Shown: positions 44,174 to 53,631, counted from the first letter of the stretch. The stretch: DNA of 64,000 nt from Paraburkholderia acidicola (GCF_002362315.1 NZ_MTZV01000003.1:481737-545736), one strand, 5' to 3'. The notes: generated by a model from the letters alone, not told the origin. Numbers and translations: made by a program.

Positions 44174-44887
44174 ATGCAGGCATTACATTCCGTACAGGCC
44201 GGTGCCCCGCCGGTCGCTCCCTTCCGAATGAATTCCCGTGCAGCCATCGCGACGACTGTTGTCCTCGCGATTCACGTTGTCTTGCTTGCCGTCGTGCTGA
44301 CGGTACGTAACGAACCGCTCTCGCGCCCAATCGAATCGCCGGCCATCACCGCCGAGCTGCTGCCGCCCGCGGCGGTCGCAGCACCCGCCGCGATCCAGTC
44401 GATCGAACCGCCCAAACCTACGCCGCCGGTGCCGCACCTCAAACCGAAGGTGCAGCCGCGCCCGGTTCCGAAGCCGCTGCCGCAGGCGGCCGCTCCGTCC
44501 GAGCATGCGATTACCACGCCGGCGCCCGCGCCCGAGCCGCCCGCGCCTGCTGCACCGGCCGCGCCGCCGGCTCCTGTCGCAGCCCGCCCGACGATGGCGT
44601 TGACCGCACCGAAAGACGTCTCGCACCTCGACTGCCGGATGGTTCAGCCCGACTACCCGCCGCTGTCGGCGCGTCGTGGCGAAAGCGGCACCGCGTACGT
44701 CAAGTTCGTCGTGGGCCTCACCGGCAAGATCCAGAACATCGAGTTGAAGAAGAGCAGCGGCTACAGCCGCCTTGACGATGCCGCGCTCGATGCGATGAGA
44801 GCGAGTACCTGCAAGCCCTATCTCGAGAACGGCGAGCCGGTTCTGGCAACGTACACACAGCCCTTCGATTTCGGACTCAAGGACTGA
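44174..44887 (+). CDS. tonB: TonB energy-transducing protein
   Basis: A 237-residue periplasm-spanning protein. One N-terminal membrane helix (AIATTVVLAIHVVLLAVVLTV) is followed by a long Pro/Ala/Lys-rich spacer (residues about 70-140). The C-terminal TonB domain (QPDYPPLSARRGESGTAYVK, KSSGYSRLDDAALDAM) contacts outer-membrane receptors. It is followed 19 bp later by exbB. An ATG 18 codons downstream is an alternative start. The promoter probably lies before bfd. Confidence 0.95.
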   Translation: MQALHSVQAGAPPVAPFRMNSRAAIATTVVLAIHVVLLAVVLTVRNEPLSRPIESPAITAELLPPAAVAAPAAIQSIEPPKPTPPVPHLKPKVQPRPVPKPLPQAAAPSEHAITTPAPAPEPPAPAAPAAPPAPVAARPTMALTAPKDVSHLDCRMVQPDYPPLSARRGESGTAYVKFVVGLTGKIQNIELKKSSGYSRLDDAALDAMRASTCKPYLENGEPVLATYTQPFDFGLKD

Positions 44888-44906
44888 AGTAGATTTCACT
44901 CAAGGA

Positions 44907-45644
44907 ATGGCAATGCAAAATTACGGTATCGCCCACGTATGGGCGCAAGGGGATTTCGTCACGCGGGGCATCGCCCTCGCGCTGGTGATCATGTCGGTGC
45001 TGTCGTGGACGGTGATCGTCATCAAGAGCTGGAACGTGGTGCGCCTGAACCGCCTGACGCGCAACGCCGAGCAGGCCTTCTGGCATTCCGACGATCTCGC
45101 CGACGGCGTCAAGAAACTCGGCGCTCATGCATCGAAGCCGCAGGACAATCCATTTCTCGCGCTCGCCCTGTCGGGCCAGGAAGCCGCCGATCATCATCAT
45201 CAGACGCAGCCGCATCTGCACGATCGTATGGACGTGTCCGACTGGGTCACGCGCTGCCTGAAGGACACGATGGACGAAAGCATCGCGCGGATGCAGAGCG
45301 GCCTCGCGGTGCTCGCATCGATCGGCAGCACGGCGCCGTTCGTCGGACTGTTCGGCACGGTGTGGGGCATCTATCACGCGCTGCTGAGCATCGGTGCAAG
45401 CGGCCAGACGTCGATCGATCAGGTCGCCGGCCCGGTCGGCGAAGCGCTGATCATGACCGCATTTGGCCTGTTCGTGGCGATTCCCGCGGTGCTCGGCTAC
45501 AACGCGCTGACGCGTGCGAACAAGGCGATCGTCAGCAAGCTGAACCGCTTCGCACACGGCCTGCATGCGTTCTTCGTTACCGGCGCGCGTCTGTCGTCGT
45601 CGAAGCGCGGCGACGGTCTGCGCCTCGCCACGCGCACTCAATAA
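44907..45644 (+). CDS. exbB: ExbB/TolQ/MotA-type proton channel subunit
   Basis: A 245-residue membrane protein with three helices: near residues 18-40 (ALALVIMSVLSWTVIVI), then LASIGSTAPFVGLFGTVWG and GEALIMTAFGLFVAIPAVLG, the last two being the ExbB signature. A His-rich stretch (DHHHQTQPHLHD) lies in the cytoplasmic loop. It powers TonB with ExbD. ATG 44907 or 44913. Confidence 0.95.
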   Translation: MAMQNYGIAHVWAQGDFVTRGIALALVIMSVLSWTVIVIKSWNVVRLNRLTRNAEQAFWHSDDLADGVKKLGAHASKPQDNPFLALALSGQEAADHHHQTQPHLHDRMDVSDWVTRCLKDTMDESIARMQSGLAVLASIGSTAPFVGLFGTVWGIYHALLSIGASGQTSIDQVAGPVGEALIMTAFGLFVAIPAVLGYNALTRANKAIVSKLNRFAHGLHAFFVTGARLSSSKRGDGLRLATRTQ

Positions 45645-45660
45645 TCCGCGAGGCATTCCG

Positions 45661-46080
45661 ATGGCAATGACGAGCCCTTTCGCAAACGACGAAGACGATG
45701 GCCTGATGAACGAAATCAACATGACGCCGCTCGTCGACGTCATGCTGGTTCTGTTGATCGTCTTCATGGTGACGATTCCTGCGATCCGGCACGCGGTGAA
45801 AATCGATCTGCCGCATGCAAGCAGCCAGAAAGAAGAGACGAAGCCGGCTCAGGTGAACGTATCGGTGCAAGCCGACGGCACGGTGTTGTGGGACGAGCAG
45901 AAAGTCGATGACGCTACGTTGCGCGAGAAGATCGCTACCGCCGCGAAGATGACGCCGCAACCGGAACTGCATCTGAACGCCGACCGCAAGGTGCCCTATG
46001 AGGCGGTGGCGGAAGTGATGTCCGCGGCGCAGGCTGGCGGTCTGACGAAGATGGGTTTCGTCACCGAGCCGAAGCAGTAA
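45661..46080 (+). CDS. exbD: ExbD
   Basis: A 139-residue protein with a single N-terminal helix containing the proton-pathway Asp (NMTPLVDVMLVLLIVFMV), followed by a periplasmic domain (LHLNADRKVPYEAVAEVM). It forms the proton channel with ExbB. It starts 16 bp after exbB. Confidence 0.96.
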   Translation: MAMTSPFANDEDDGLMNEINMTPLVDVMLVLLIVFMVTIPAIRHAVKIDLPHASSQKEETKPAQVNVSVQADGTVLWDEQKVDDATLREKIATAAKMTPQPELHLNADRKVPYEAVAEVMSAAQAGGLTKMGFVTEPKQ

Positions 46081-46126
46081 CTCGCATTCACGGCAAGCGA
46101 AGACATCGTTTTTCGCGACCCAAAGT

Positions 46127-46161
46127 AAAAGGCCTTCATCGCCAGATGAAGGCCTTTTTTT
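46127..46161 (+). terminator. Terminator after exbD
   Basis: AAAAGGCCTTCATC-GCCA-GATGAAGGCCTTTTTTT is a strong hairpin with a T run. The A run on the other side makes it possibly bidirectional. It closes the bfd-tonB-exbB-exbD cluster. Confidence 0.93.
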
Positions 46162-46423
46162 GTGCGCACGCGGCGCATTCGGGCGGCGGGTTCACTTGCC
46201 ATTTGGCTGGCCGGAGACACCACATGCGACAGCCGTGATCGACACGGACAGCGCGTTCAGCCCTATCAGGCTCGCTATAGATAGCGGCCATGAGGTTTCG
46301 CTCAAGTGACTCTTCAGCGAAAGGGATTTCAATATAGGTCGGCCCGCACGCGCATTCAAGCAAACGCCCATTGAAAGTACTCATTGCTGGCGGCGCTTCA
46401 ATGTCAAAAGCGATGCAACTCAC

Positions 46424-47404
46424 TCAAAGCGCGACCGCTGGCTGCACAGCACGCACTGCGTCGGAGTCCGGACATTCGCCTGTAATGTGCTTACCGATGT
46501 CGGGATCGAGCATTTCGACCAGATAATCGACGAAAGCGCGCACCGCGGGCACCATGCCCTGACGGGACAGGAACACCGCATAGAGTTGCGGCACAGGCAA
46601 CGTCCAGCCGGGCATCACCGGTGACAGCTTGCCGCTTCGCAGCGCCGCGCCGTACATCATCTCCGGCAATGCGGCGATACCGACGCCCGCGAGCGCCGCC
46701 TCGCGAATCAGCATCAGATCGCCGCTCACCAGGCGCGGTTCATGCTCGTGTGCGTGGCGGATACCGTCCGGCGAAATCAGGTTGAACACATGCCGGCCGT
46801 CGCCGTTCGATACATCGAGCGTTTCAAAACGACTCAGGTCGGCGGGCACCAGCGGCGGCGCATTCTGGTTCAGCAGGCTCGGCGCGCCGACCAGCATCTG
46901 CTGCGTGCGCCACAGCGGCCGCACGACGATGTTCGCGCTTTGCGGCGGTTCCGAGCGCACGCGCAATGCGACATCGATCGAATCTTCGAACAGGTCGACG
47001 ACACGGTTGGTCACACGCATCGAGACGCGCACCTCCGGGTAGCGGTGCATAAACTCCGGCAGGATCTGCGTCATGATCGTCTGCGACACCGTAATCGGCA
47101 CGCTGACCCGCACGGTGCCGCGCGGTGACGAGCGCAGTTGCTGCACGACGTTCACCGCCGCCTGCGCCTCCGACAGCATCGCCTGACAGTGCTGGTAAAA
47201 CAGCTGCCCCGCTTCGGTCAGCGCCAGCTTGCGGGTCGAGCGCTGCAGCAGGCGTACCCCAAGCGACCCTTCGAGCTCCGTCAGGCGTCGCGATAGACGC
47301 GACTTGGAGATGCCGAGCACCCGCTCGGCGGCGGAGAAACCGCCGTGTTCGACGACCTGCGAAAAGTACATCAGGTCGTTCAGGTTATGCGAATCGATCT
47401 TCAT
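46424..47404 (-). CDS. LysR-family transcriptional regulator
   Basis: A 326-residue LysR-type regulator. The N-terminal helix-turn-helix (MYFSQVVEHGGFSAAERVLG, then ISKSRLSRRLTELEGSLGVR) is followed by a dimer helix and a periplasmic-binding-like effector domain. ATG 47404 (MKIDSHNL) is preferred to an upstream in-frame ATG. It is divergent from the pirin gene, 123 bp apart, and probably controls it; pirin and LysR pairs of this type are common in Burkholderiaceae. Confidence 0.93.
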   Translation of the reverse strand: MKIDSHNLNDLMYFSQVVEHGGFSAAERVLGISKSRLSRRLTELEGSLGVRLLQRSTRKLALTEAGQLFYQHCQAMLSEAQAAVNVVQQLRSSPRGTVRVSVPITVSQTIMTQILPEFMHRYPEVRVSMRVTNRVVDLFEDSIDVALRVRSEPPQSANIVVRPLWRTQQMLVGAPSLLNQNAPPLVPADLSRFETLDVSNGDGRHVFNLISPDGIRHAHEHEPRLVSGDLMLIREAALAGVGIAALPEMMYGAALRSGKLSPVMPGWTLPVPQLYAVFLSRQGMVPAVRAFVDYLVEMLDPDIGKHITGECPDSDAVRAVQPAVAL

Positions 47405-47527
47405 TTCATCGTTCCACTGATAGAACAATCCATTGCGAACAGGTGGCTGGAACCGTGAAAAACGGTCCCTATAATAGCTCTATGTTTCAGAAATGACGCT
47501 ATTCCTCAATCTTTTAAGGTGCCCTCG

Positions 47528-48400
47528 ATGACCACGACCCGCACGATCGACCGTACGTTTCCTGCCGTTCGTACGACGGAAGGCGGCGGTTTTATCGTTC
47601 ATCGCCCGTTCCCGACCCGTCTGCTGATGGATTTCGATCCGTTTCTGCTGCTCGACGAAATGGGCCCTATCGATTACGCGCCCGGCGAAGCGAAAGGCGC
47701 GCCGGATCACCCGCATCGCGGCTTCGAAACGGTGACCTACGCGCTCGAGGGCCAGTTCGGTCACAAGGACTCGGCGGGCCACTCGGGCACGCTGCGCGCC
47801 GGCGATGTGCAATGGATGACCGCAGGCGCGGGCGTCGTGCACAGCGAAATGCCCGATCCGGAATTCAATCGCACGGGTGGGCGCGTGCATGGCCTGCAAC
47901 TGTGGGTCAACCTGCCGCGCGAGGACAAGATGATCGCGCCGCGCTACCAGGAAATTCCGTCGGCGAAGATTCCGGTCGCGACGTCGCCGGACGGTACGGT
48001 GCGCGTGAAGGTCATCGCGGGCGAAGCGCTGGGCGTCAAGGCCGCGATCGAAACGCGCACGCCGATCCTGTATCAGCACTTCACGTTGCAGCCGGGCGCG
48101 AGCATCGTGCACACCGTCCCCCGCGACTACCGGGTGTTCGCCTATGCGTTGTCAGGCAAGGGCATGTACGGCGAAGAGCGGCACGAGATCGAGGCACGTC
48201 AGATGGTGGTGTTCAACGACGACGGCGACACTGTGACGCTGGCTGCGGGCGCTGAAACGCTTGAGGTGCTGCTGCTCGGTGGCGTGCCGCTGAAAGAGCC
48301 GGTCGTCCGTTATGGTCCATTCGTGATGAATACCGAAGCGGAAATCCGTCAGGCGGTGCTCGATTATCAGGCCGGCCGGATGGGGCAGATTACGCATTGA
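47528..48400 (+). CDS. Pirin-family protein
   Basis: A 290-residue double cupin. The N-terminal cupin has the metal ligands in PDHPHRGFETVTY and the second His-Glu in GVVHSEMPDPEF. The C-terminal cupin (GASIVHTVPRDYRVFAYALS) lacks a clear metal site, as usual. Pirins act as quercetinase-like dioxygenases or regulators. ATG 47528 follows TTTTAAGGTG. It is divergent from the LysR regulator. Confidence 0.93.
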   Translation: MTTTRTIDRTFPAVRTTEGGGFIVHRPFPTRLLMDFDPFLLLDEMGPIDYAPGEAKGAPDHPHRGFETVTYALEGQFGHKDSAGHSGTLRAGDVQWMTAGAGVVHSEMPDPEFNRTGGRVHGLQLWVNLPREDKMIAPRYQEIPSAKIPVATSPDGTVRVKVIAGEALGVKAAIETRTPILYQHFTLQPGASIVHTVPRDYRVFAYALSGKGMYGEERHEIEARQMVVFNDDGDTVTLAAGAETLEVLLLGGVPLKEPVVRYGPFVMNTEAEIRQAVLDYQAGRMGQITH

Positions 48401-48618
48401 TTGCGTATTGATCGCACGTTGATTGCGTTGCCGCATGAGGGGCGTCGCGGGTCGTTCAGGCCTGCGGCGCCCTTTGCATTTCGCCGCAGAGAATCTACGC
48501 GTGAGATACGAGTGCAGCGACATCCGTTTGCCACCCGATTCGTTCGCTGGCGAATTCGTTCACAATAACGTCTCGCGCCGTCATCCGCGGCAAATCCACT
48601 CCCCGTTCAGGAGCCCCC

Positions 48619-49017
48619 ATGTCAGGGTCCACCGTCACCGCACACACCGGTTCCGCAAATTTTCAGGTCACCCTCGACGATGGCAAACATAGCTGGCTCG
48701 CCGACGAACCCGAATCGGTTGGCGGCGGCGATCGCGGCCCGTCACCAGTCGATTTGCTGCTGTCGAGTCTCGGTGCGTGTACGTCGATCACACTGAAGAT
48801 GTACGCACAACGCAAAGGCTGGCCGCTCGACAACGTGCACGTGACGCTCTCGATGGAAACCGGCGATACAGGCTCGACGATCGATCGCCGGATCGTGCTG
48901 GAAGGCGAGCTGTCGGACGAACAGCGCGAACGGCTACTGCAGATCGCCAACGCGTGCCCGGTCCACAAGATCCTGAGCCGTCCGATCGCGATCCGCACCG
49001 GCCTCGCGGCCGCGTAA
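48619..49017 (+). CDS. OsmC-family thiol peroxidase-like protein
   Basis: A 132-residue OsmC-type protein (YhfA subgroup). The two redox Cys residues are in [17 protein letters not shown] and [10 protein letters not shown]. The substrate is not known, with organic hydroperoxides typical. ATG 48619 follows CAGGAGCC. It is followed 59 bp later by the SRPBCC gene. Confidence 0.93.
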   Translation: MSGSTVTAHTGSANFQVTLDDGKHSWLADEPESVGGGDRGPSPVDLLLSSLGACTSITLKMYAQRKGWPLDNVHVTLSMETGDTGSTIDRRIVLEGELSDEQRERLLQIANACPVHKILSRPIAIRTGLAAA

Positions 49018-49075
49018 AGCGAGCCCGCGTCTGCACGACTGATCCAACCCCGCGCCTTAAAAGGAAGCCGTCGTT

Positions 49076-49558
49076 TTGAATTTCGAACACCTGATCCAGA
49101 TCAACGACCCGTCGAATCCGTATGTCGACACGATGACCCGCGACGAACTCTGGGAAGGGCTCGTGCTGCGTGCCGAGCAGCCGCAGCTCTTCGTACTGGG
49201 TCTCGACAGCTGCACGATCGTCTCGCGCACCGACAGCACGCTCGATCGCGAACTGCACTATGGCCAGGCCACGGTGCGCGACCGCGTGACCCTGCAGCAC
49301 CACCAGAGCGTGCGCTACGACATCCTCCCAACGGAAACGTATGTCGGCGGCTCCCTGACCATGACGATCGAGCAACCAGACGACAAGCAGTTGTTCCTGC
49401 GCTTCGAATACAAGACGACGCTACCCGTCTCCGAGGACCAGGACGCGCGGCAGACCCAGGAAATCGTCAAGTCCGCGTATCGCGAGTCCGATATCGATAC
49501 GGTGCGGTTGATCCGCCAGTACGTGCAGACGCGGAAGAATCCGGACGCGCTGCATTGA
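49076..49558 (+). CDS. SRPBCC-fold protein (DUF1857/AtaL-like)
   Basis: A 160-residue protein. Features: FEHLIQINDPSNPYVDTMTR, ELWEGLVLRAEQPQLFV and SLTMTIEQPDDKQLFLRFEY, as in DUF1857 (START-like helix-grip). The start codon appears to be TTG (49076), preceded by AAAAGGAAG; no ATG would give a full domain. The function is unknown. Confidence 0.85.
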   Translation: MNFEHLIQINDPSNPYVDTMTRDELWEGLVLRAEQPQLFVLGLDSCTIVSRTDSTLDRELHYGQATVRDRVTLQHHQSVRYDILPTETYVGGSLTMTIEQPDDKQLFLRFEYKTTLPVSEDQDARQTQEIVKSAYRESDIDTVRLIRQYVQTRKNPDALH

Positions 49559-49681
49559 GGTTGTCGACACCGCCCTGCTCGCCCGCACTACGCGGACACC
49601 CGGCGGATCACACCCGACTCAGCGCCAACAGCCTGTCACTATCGAAAATCGTTCCCGATGAATTCCTTTTCTTGTTAATAC

Positions 49682-49702
49682 GAACGATTATCATTTAGAA
49701 TC
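49682..49702. promoter_or_regulatory. Fur-box-like site upstream of hemP
   Basis: GAACGATTATCATTTAGAATC has the core ATTATCA (reverse TGATAAT) of the Fur consensus, 24 bp before the hemP start. Confidence 0.65.
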
Positions 49703-49725
49703 AGTTCCATCGAATCGACAAACCG

Positions 49726-50004
49726 ATGGAACGAATGACTGACCTGACGCGCTCCTCCACGCTTAGCCTGCGCCGCCCGACCGCCGCGCTGACCAGCCGA
49801 CCGAAGGCTGCAGCACCTGCGGTATCGACCACGGCAAGCACCGCGTCGACCGCCGTACGAGGCAGTCAACCATCCGATCAGGCCGATCGCGTCGTCCGTA
49901 GCGACACGCTGCTACAAGGTCGCAGCCACATCAGCATCATGCATAACGGCGAGACCTACCAGCTGCGTGCCACGCGTCTCGGCAAGCTCATTCTGACGAA
50001 GTAA
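49726..50004 (+). CDS. hemP: Hemin uptake protein HemP/HmuP
   Basis: A 92-residue protein. The C-terminal 35 residues carry the HemP signature (LLQGRSHISIMHNGETYQLR, then ATRLGKLILTK). The N-terminal half is low-complexity (Ala/Thr/Ser). HemP/HmuP helps to activate heme-uptake genes. Usually a TonB-dependent receptor and hmu genes follow; here none does, so it stands alone, ahead of the convergent ftr operon. Start at 49726 or at the ATG nine bases later. Confidence 0.9.
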   Translation: MERMTDLTRSSTLSLRRPTAALTSRPKAAAPAVSTTASTASTAVRGSQPSDQADRVVRSDTLLQGRSHISIMHNGETYQLRATRLGKLILTK

Positions 50005-50203
50005 GTACCGGGTATTGTGGGGACCACCTCCTCGAGAGGTGTTAGGCATTAGCCAGCCACGACGGCTTGCACGTGAGATCTAGACCCCTTCGTGCAGACA
50101 CCAAGCCAGCCGTCGCAGCCAGCCAGGCCGCTTTTTTGGTTCTCACTGCAGTGCGCGTCACACCCATCTGGTGTGTATCGCGATCGATGATTACGTAGTG
50201 AAC

Positions 50204-50247
50204 AAGCCGTGCGATGACCTTCATTCATCGCACGGCTTTTGTTTTTG
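50204..50247. terminator. Bidirectional terminator between hemP and ftrD
   Basis: AAGCCGTGCGATGA and TCATCGCACGGCTT form a 14-bp perfect stem around a 7-base loop and are followed by TTGTTTTT. It can serve both convergent units. Confidence 0.9.
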
Positions 50248-50253
50248 GCAGGG

Positions 50254-51657
50254 TCAGCGCGACCAGCCCCAGAACATCAACCACCACGCACTATCGACAA
50301 CCGCCAGCGCGGCCACGAACCACACCATCGTCAGACTACGCGACCATAGCCGCACGCTGTAACGCCGCGTGACGAGCCACGCAAGCCACGCGCTCCACAG
50401 ATTCGCGACGACGAGAATGGCGATGCGCAGATCGGTGGCCCACCAGAGCGGCACATGTTCCGCGCGCAGCAGCGACAGCGTTGTCGCCGACAGACCGAGG
50501 AACACGCCGGCGCCCGCAAGCGGAATCAACCCCTGCGCGAGATGATGCAACCTGAGCGCATCGAAGCGACCGAGCATGCGCGTCGCACCGGCGAGCAATG
50601 CGAGCAGCGTCGTGCCGTAGACCGCCGCCGTCGCGAGGATATAGCCGACCACCATCGTGCCGTCGAGCCACGAAAAGACGTCGTTCTGATCCGGGTAGTG
50701 CGTGAACAGGAACCACGGCGCGTTCGTATCGAACGGCCACATGATGTCGCGATCGATCAGCCAGGTTGCGAACAGGGTTTTCAGTTCGACGAACCACGTC
50801 GACGCGGTCCAGTGAAATGCGCCGATCGCGATACCAAGCAAGCCGTACACGATCAACGCGGTATCCCACGCGTTTGCCTGTTTGTCGCCGAGTTCGACGA
50901 CTTCCGTTGACGGCGTGCGCCACGTCAGCGCTACCGCGTCGCGATGTCCGGCGCAGCGGCCGCACATATGGCAGTCGGCGGCGCCCTTCATGTTACGCAG
51001 CGGCACGAGCGGCGCGCAGTTGATCGGCACCACGCGATGCCCGTGCTCGCCTTCCTTGTACGAACGCCGCCACGCGGCTTCGTCGACCTTGTAGTGAAAC
51101 GGTGCAAGCCGCGCGAGAAGCGAAAAGACGCCGTTGACGGGACACAGGTATTTGCACCAGACGCGCTTCTCGCGTCCATACAGCAAACCGATGATCATCG
51201 CGGCAAACGTCGAGCCGCCGAGTACCAGCAGCACCGCTTTCGGATATTGATAGACGCTGACCATCTGGCCGTAGATCGTCGTGAGTCCAAAGGCGACGAA
51301 CGGCCAGCCGCCCCAGCGCATCCAGTGCGGGATTGCGCGCCCGCGCCCGTACTTGCTCGCGAACTCGGCGAGCGTGCCTTCAGGACACAGCACACCGCAC
51401 CAGACGCGCCCGAGCAGCACCATCGACAGCAGCACGAACGGCCACCAGATGCCCCAGAACACGAATTGCGCCGCAAGCGTGAGGTTGTTCCACAGATGCG
51501 CGCTGTCGTCGGGTAGCGGCGTAAAGGCCGGCACGAGGATCAGGAACGCGTAGACCGCCACCACCACCCACTGGATACCGCGGATGGCAGAACCATGCCG
51601 CTGCATCCATTGACCGGCGCCGGCAAGACGGCCCGCGCGGACGGACACGCTCGTCAT
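50254..51657 (-). CDS. ftrD: FtrD-type membrane polyferredoxin
   Basis: A 467-residue membrane protein with several helices and three Cys groups: RVWCGVLCPEGTLAEF, VWCKYLCPVNGVFS and DCHMCGRCAGHRD. These bind Fe-S clusters and are thought to accept electrons from the FtrB/FtrC permease. ATG 51657 overlaps the ftrC stop (ATGA). The motif CHMCGRCAGHRD lacks the last Cys-Pro of classical ferredoxins, as usual for this family. Confidence 0.92.
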   Translation of the reverse strand: MTSVSVRAGRLAGAGQWMQRHGSAIRGIQWVVVAVYAFLILVPAFTPLPDDSAHLWNNLTLAAQFVFWGIWWPFVLLSMVLLGRVWCGVLCPEGTLAEFASKYGRGRAIPHWMRWGGWPFVAFGLTTIYGQMVSVYQYPKAVLLVLGGSTFAAMIIGLLYGREKRVWCKYLCPVNGVFSLLARLAPFHYKVDEAAWRRSYKEGEHGHRVVPINCAPLVPLRNMKGAADCHMCGRCAGHRDAVALTWRTPSTEVVELGDKQANAWDTALIVYGLLGIAIGAFHWTASTWFVELKTLFATWLIDRDIMWPFDTNAPWFLFTHYPDQNDVFSWLDGTMVVGYILATAAVYGTTLLALLAGATRMLGRFDALRLHHLAQGLIPLAGAGVFLGLSATTLSLLRAEHVPLWWATDLRIAILVVANLWSAWLAWLVTRRYSVRLWSRSLTMVWFVAALAVVDSAWWLMFWGWSR

Positions 51658-52496
51658 GCCGTGCGCCCGGCGGTGCGCGATGCGGGCCGCGACGCGTGGC
51701 GAACCAGCAGATAGACGATGGTCCAATACACCGCATAGGCGATCAGGTTCATCAGCGCTGGATGCGCGCGATAACCGGTCAGCGTCGCAACGAGCGAACC
51801 GAACGTGCTGGAATCGTCGAGTAGCGCCGACGTGTTCCACACCTGGTCGATGAAAGTCGGCAGCAGTTCCTTGTCGATCAGCTTGTCGACGCCGGTCTGG
51901 AACAGCCCTGCACCGAGCAACAGCAGCATGATCTCGGTCACGCGGAAAAAGTGCCGCCACGAGAACAGCTTGCCACCGAGCTGCAACAGATAGAACGTGA
52001 GAAACGCAAGACCGAGGCCAATCAACACGGCAAGAATCTGGCTACCGTCGATATGTCCCGACTGCCCGAACCCGAGGCCATACAGAAAGATGACCGTTTC
52101 GCTACCCTCGCGGGCAATCGCCAGCGCAACCAGCACGGCCACGCCCCACCAGTTCGCGTCGCGCGTACTCTGCTGCAGCGACTGCTCCATGTCGCGCTTC
52201 AGCGTGCGGCCGTGCTGCTTCATCCACAGCACCATCTGCACGATCAACACGCATGCGATCAGCACCATCGCGGTCTGGAAATAATCCTGTGCGTCGCCGG
52301 ACAGCACTTCAGTGAAACCGACCAGTGCCGCACCGAGCGCGATCGCCGCGAGTATGCCCACGGCCACACCGGCCCACAGATACGGCAACCCACGCCGCGC
52401 CTCAGCATCGCCGTTTTTCAGCCACGCATACAGGATGCCGACGACAAGCAGCGCCTCGACGCTTTCCCGCCACACGATGAACAACACCTGACCCAT
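51654..52496 (-). CDS. ftrC: FtrC, FTR1-family iron permease
   Basis: A 280-residue membrane permease with seven helices. The two iron-binding R-E-x-x-E motifs are IVWRESVEALLV and AIAREGSETVIFLYG. It is overlapped by ftrD and lies 20 bp after ftrB. It imports iron together with FtrA (P19), FtrB and FtrD. Confidence 0.95.
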   Translation of the reverse strand: MGQVLFIVWRESVEALLVVGILYAWLKNGDAEARRGLPYLWAGVAVGILAAIALGAALVGFTEVLSGDAQDYFQTAMVLIACVLIVQMVLWMKQHGRTLKRDMEQSLQQSTRDANWWGVAVLVALAIAREGSETVIFLYGLGFGQSGHIDGSQILAVLIGLGLAFLTFYLLQLGGKLFSWRHFFRVTEIMLLLLGAGLFQTGVDKLIDKELLPTFIDQVWNTSALLDDSSTFGSLVATLTGYRAHPALMNLIAYAVYWTIVYLLVRHASRPASRTAGRTA

Positions 52497-52516
52497 CGAA
52501 TTTCTCCTGCTGCCCG

Positions 52517-52852
52517 CTACTTCGCGACGATCACGCCCTGCGCCTGCTGATGGAAGTCATCGAAGAACTTGTATTCTCCCGGCGACAGCGGCGCGATCAC
52601 GACAAACGACTCCGCCCCTGGCGCGAGCACTTTTTCCTTGCGCAACTGCACGCTTTCGAATTCGGCGGCACCCTTACCGGTGTTGCGCACTTCGATCTTG
52701 ATACGCTGCCCGGCCGGCACTTCAATACGCGCCGGATTCAACTTGCCGTCGTTCATCTCCAGCTTGAACGTGGGCAGATCGGCGGCATGCGCCGCGCCTG
52801 CTGCAAGCGATGTCGCTATCGCGAAGAGCGCGATCTTTCGGTTGATTCTCAT
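52517..52852 (-). CDS. ftrB: FtrB, periplasmic cupredoxin-like protein
   Basis: A 111-residue exported cupredoxin-fold protein with a signal peptide (ALFAIATSLAAGAAHA). The mature part is NPARIEVPAGQRIKIEVRNT, then VLAPGAESFVVIAPLSPGEY. It probably oxidises or binds Fe(II) for the permease in concert with FtrA. Confidence 0.92.
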   Translation of the reverse strand: MRINRKIALFAIATSLAAGAAHAADLPTFKLEMNDGKLNPARIEVPAGQRIKIEVRNTGKGAAEFESVQLRKEKVLAPGAESFVVIAPLSPGEYKFFDDFHQQAQGVIVAK

Positions 52853-52870
52853 TGAGCTTTCCCGCGGCGA

Positions 52871-53413
52871 TCAGTAGCCGCCCTTTTTGCCGATGCCCGC
52901 ATACGCAAAGTCATACTCGAGCGTGAACGGCTTGAACCACGGACCCACGCCAGTTTCCTTGTCGACGTGACGGCCGAACGCCATGTGGCCCATCTGCATC
53001 GGCGGTTCGACGATCAGCTTCAGGTGATATTTGCCGGGACCGGCCAGCTTGACGTTGTCGCCATAGTGCGGGCCGTCGCTCGCTACCATCGCCATCAGAT
53101 CGCCCTTCTGCGACCAGTTGCCCTTCGACAGCTCATAACGGACCTGCAGGTACGGCATCCAGTCGCCTTCGGCGAAACCGGTCGGGTTGTTCTTCACTGC
53201 GTGAATGTCGGCCTCGAGATGGACGTCGGAATCCGACGCCTTGCGCATCATGCCTTCCGGCTCCATCGTGATCGGCTGCAGATACACGGCGCCGATTTCC
53301 ATGCCGCCCTGGATCTGCTGTTTGCCGATCGGGAATTCGGCAGCGCTAGCGGAGACCGCAATGACTGCTGCGACGGCTATGACGCCGCCACGCAAAAACG
53401 AAGAAAAACGCAT
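52871..53413 (-). CDS. ftrA: FtrA, P19-type periplasmic iron-binding protein
   Basis: A 180-residue exported protein; the signal peptide ends ASAAEFPIG. P19/FetP features: GAVYLQPITMEPEGM, DVHLEADIHAVKNN, GWMPYLQVRYEL-like (GDWMPYLQVRYEL) and MQMGHMAFGRHVDKETGVG, with His and Met metal ligands. It is first in the operon and has a Fur-box-like site upstream. Confidence 0.95.
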   Translation of the reverse strand: MRFSSFLRGGVIAVAAVIAVSASAAEFPIGKQQIQGGMEIGAVYLQPITMEPEGMMRKASDSDVHLEADIHAVKNNPTGFAEGDWMPYLQVRYELSKGNWSQKGDLMAMVASDGPHYGDNVKLAGPGKYHLKLIVEPPMQMGHMAFGRHVDKETGVGPWFKPFTLEYDFAYAGIGKKGGY

Positions 53414-53501
53414 TGAAACTCCTGATTTTTTATCTGACAGAAACCACGCGGCACTCTTGGGCAGCGACGGCAGGAAGCGATGGAAAACGCTAGAAGACGT
53501 T

Positions 53502-53520
53502 AATGCGACCTATTCGCAAT
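53502..53520. promoter_or_regulatory. Fur-box-like site upstream of ftrA
   Basis: AATGCGACCTATTCGCAAT is an imperfect palindrome (TGCGA/TCGCA arms) like the Fur sites of this group. It lies about 90 bp before ftrA. Confidence 0.5.
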
Positions 53521-53631
53521 AGTAAGGCGATTCTAGCATCCTTACCGATGCCAAACAAATGTCGCGGGCGCGCAGATCCCTGTGCGGACAAGGCTCCAGC
53601 GTTGGAATGGAGATGGATTAGCGCGTCGGAA

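Noticed and set aside
46136..46423. Minus-strand open frame of 95 codons (or 82 from the ATG at 46384) with several Cys residues
   Set aside because: Its 3' end runs through the exbD terminator, and I recognise no family. It might still be real, but support is too weak.
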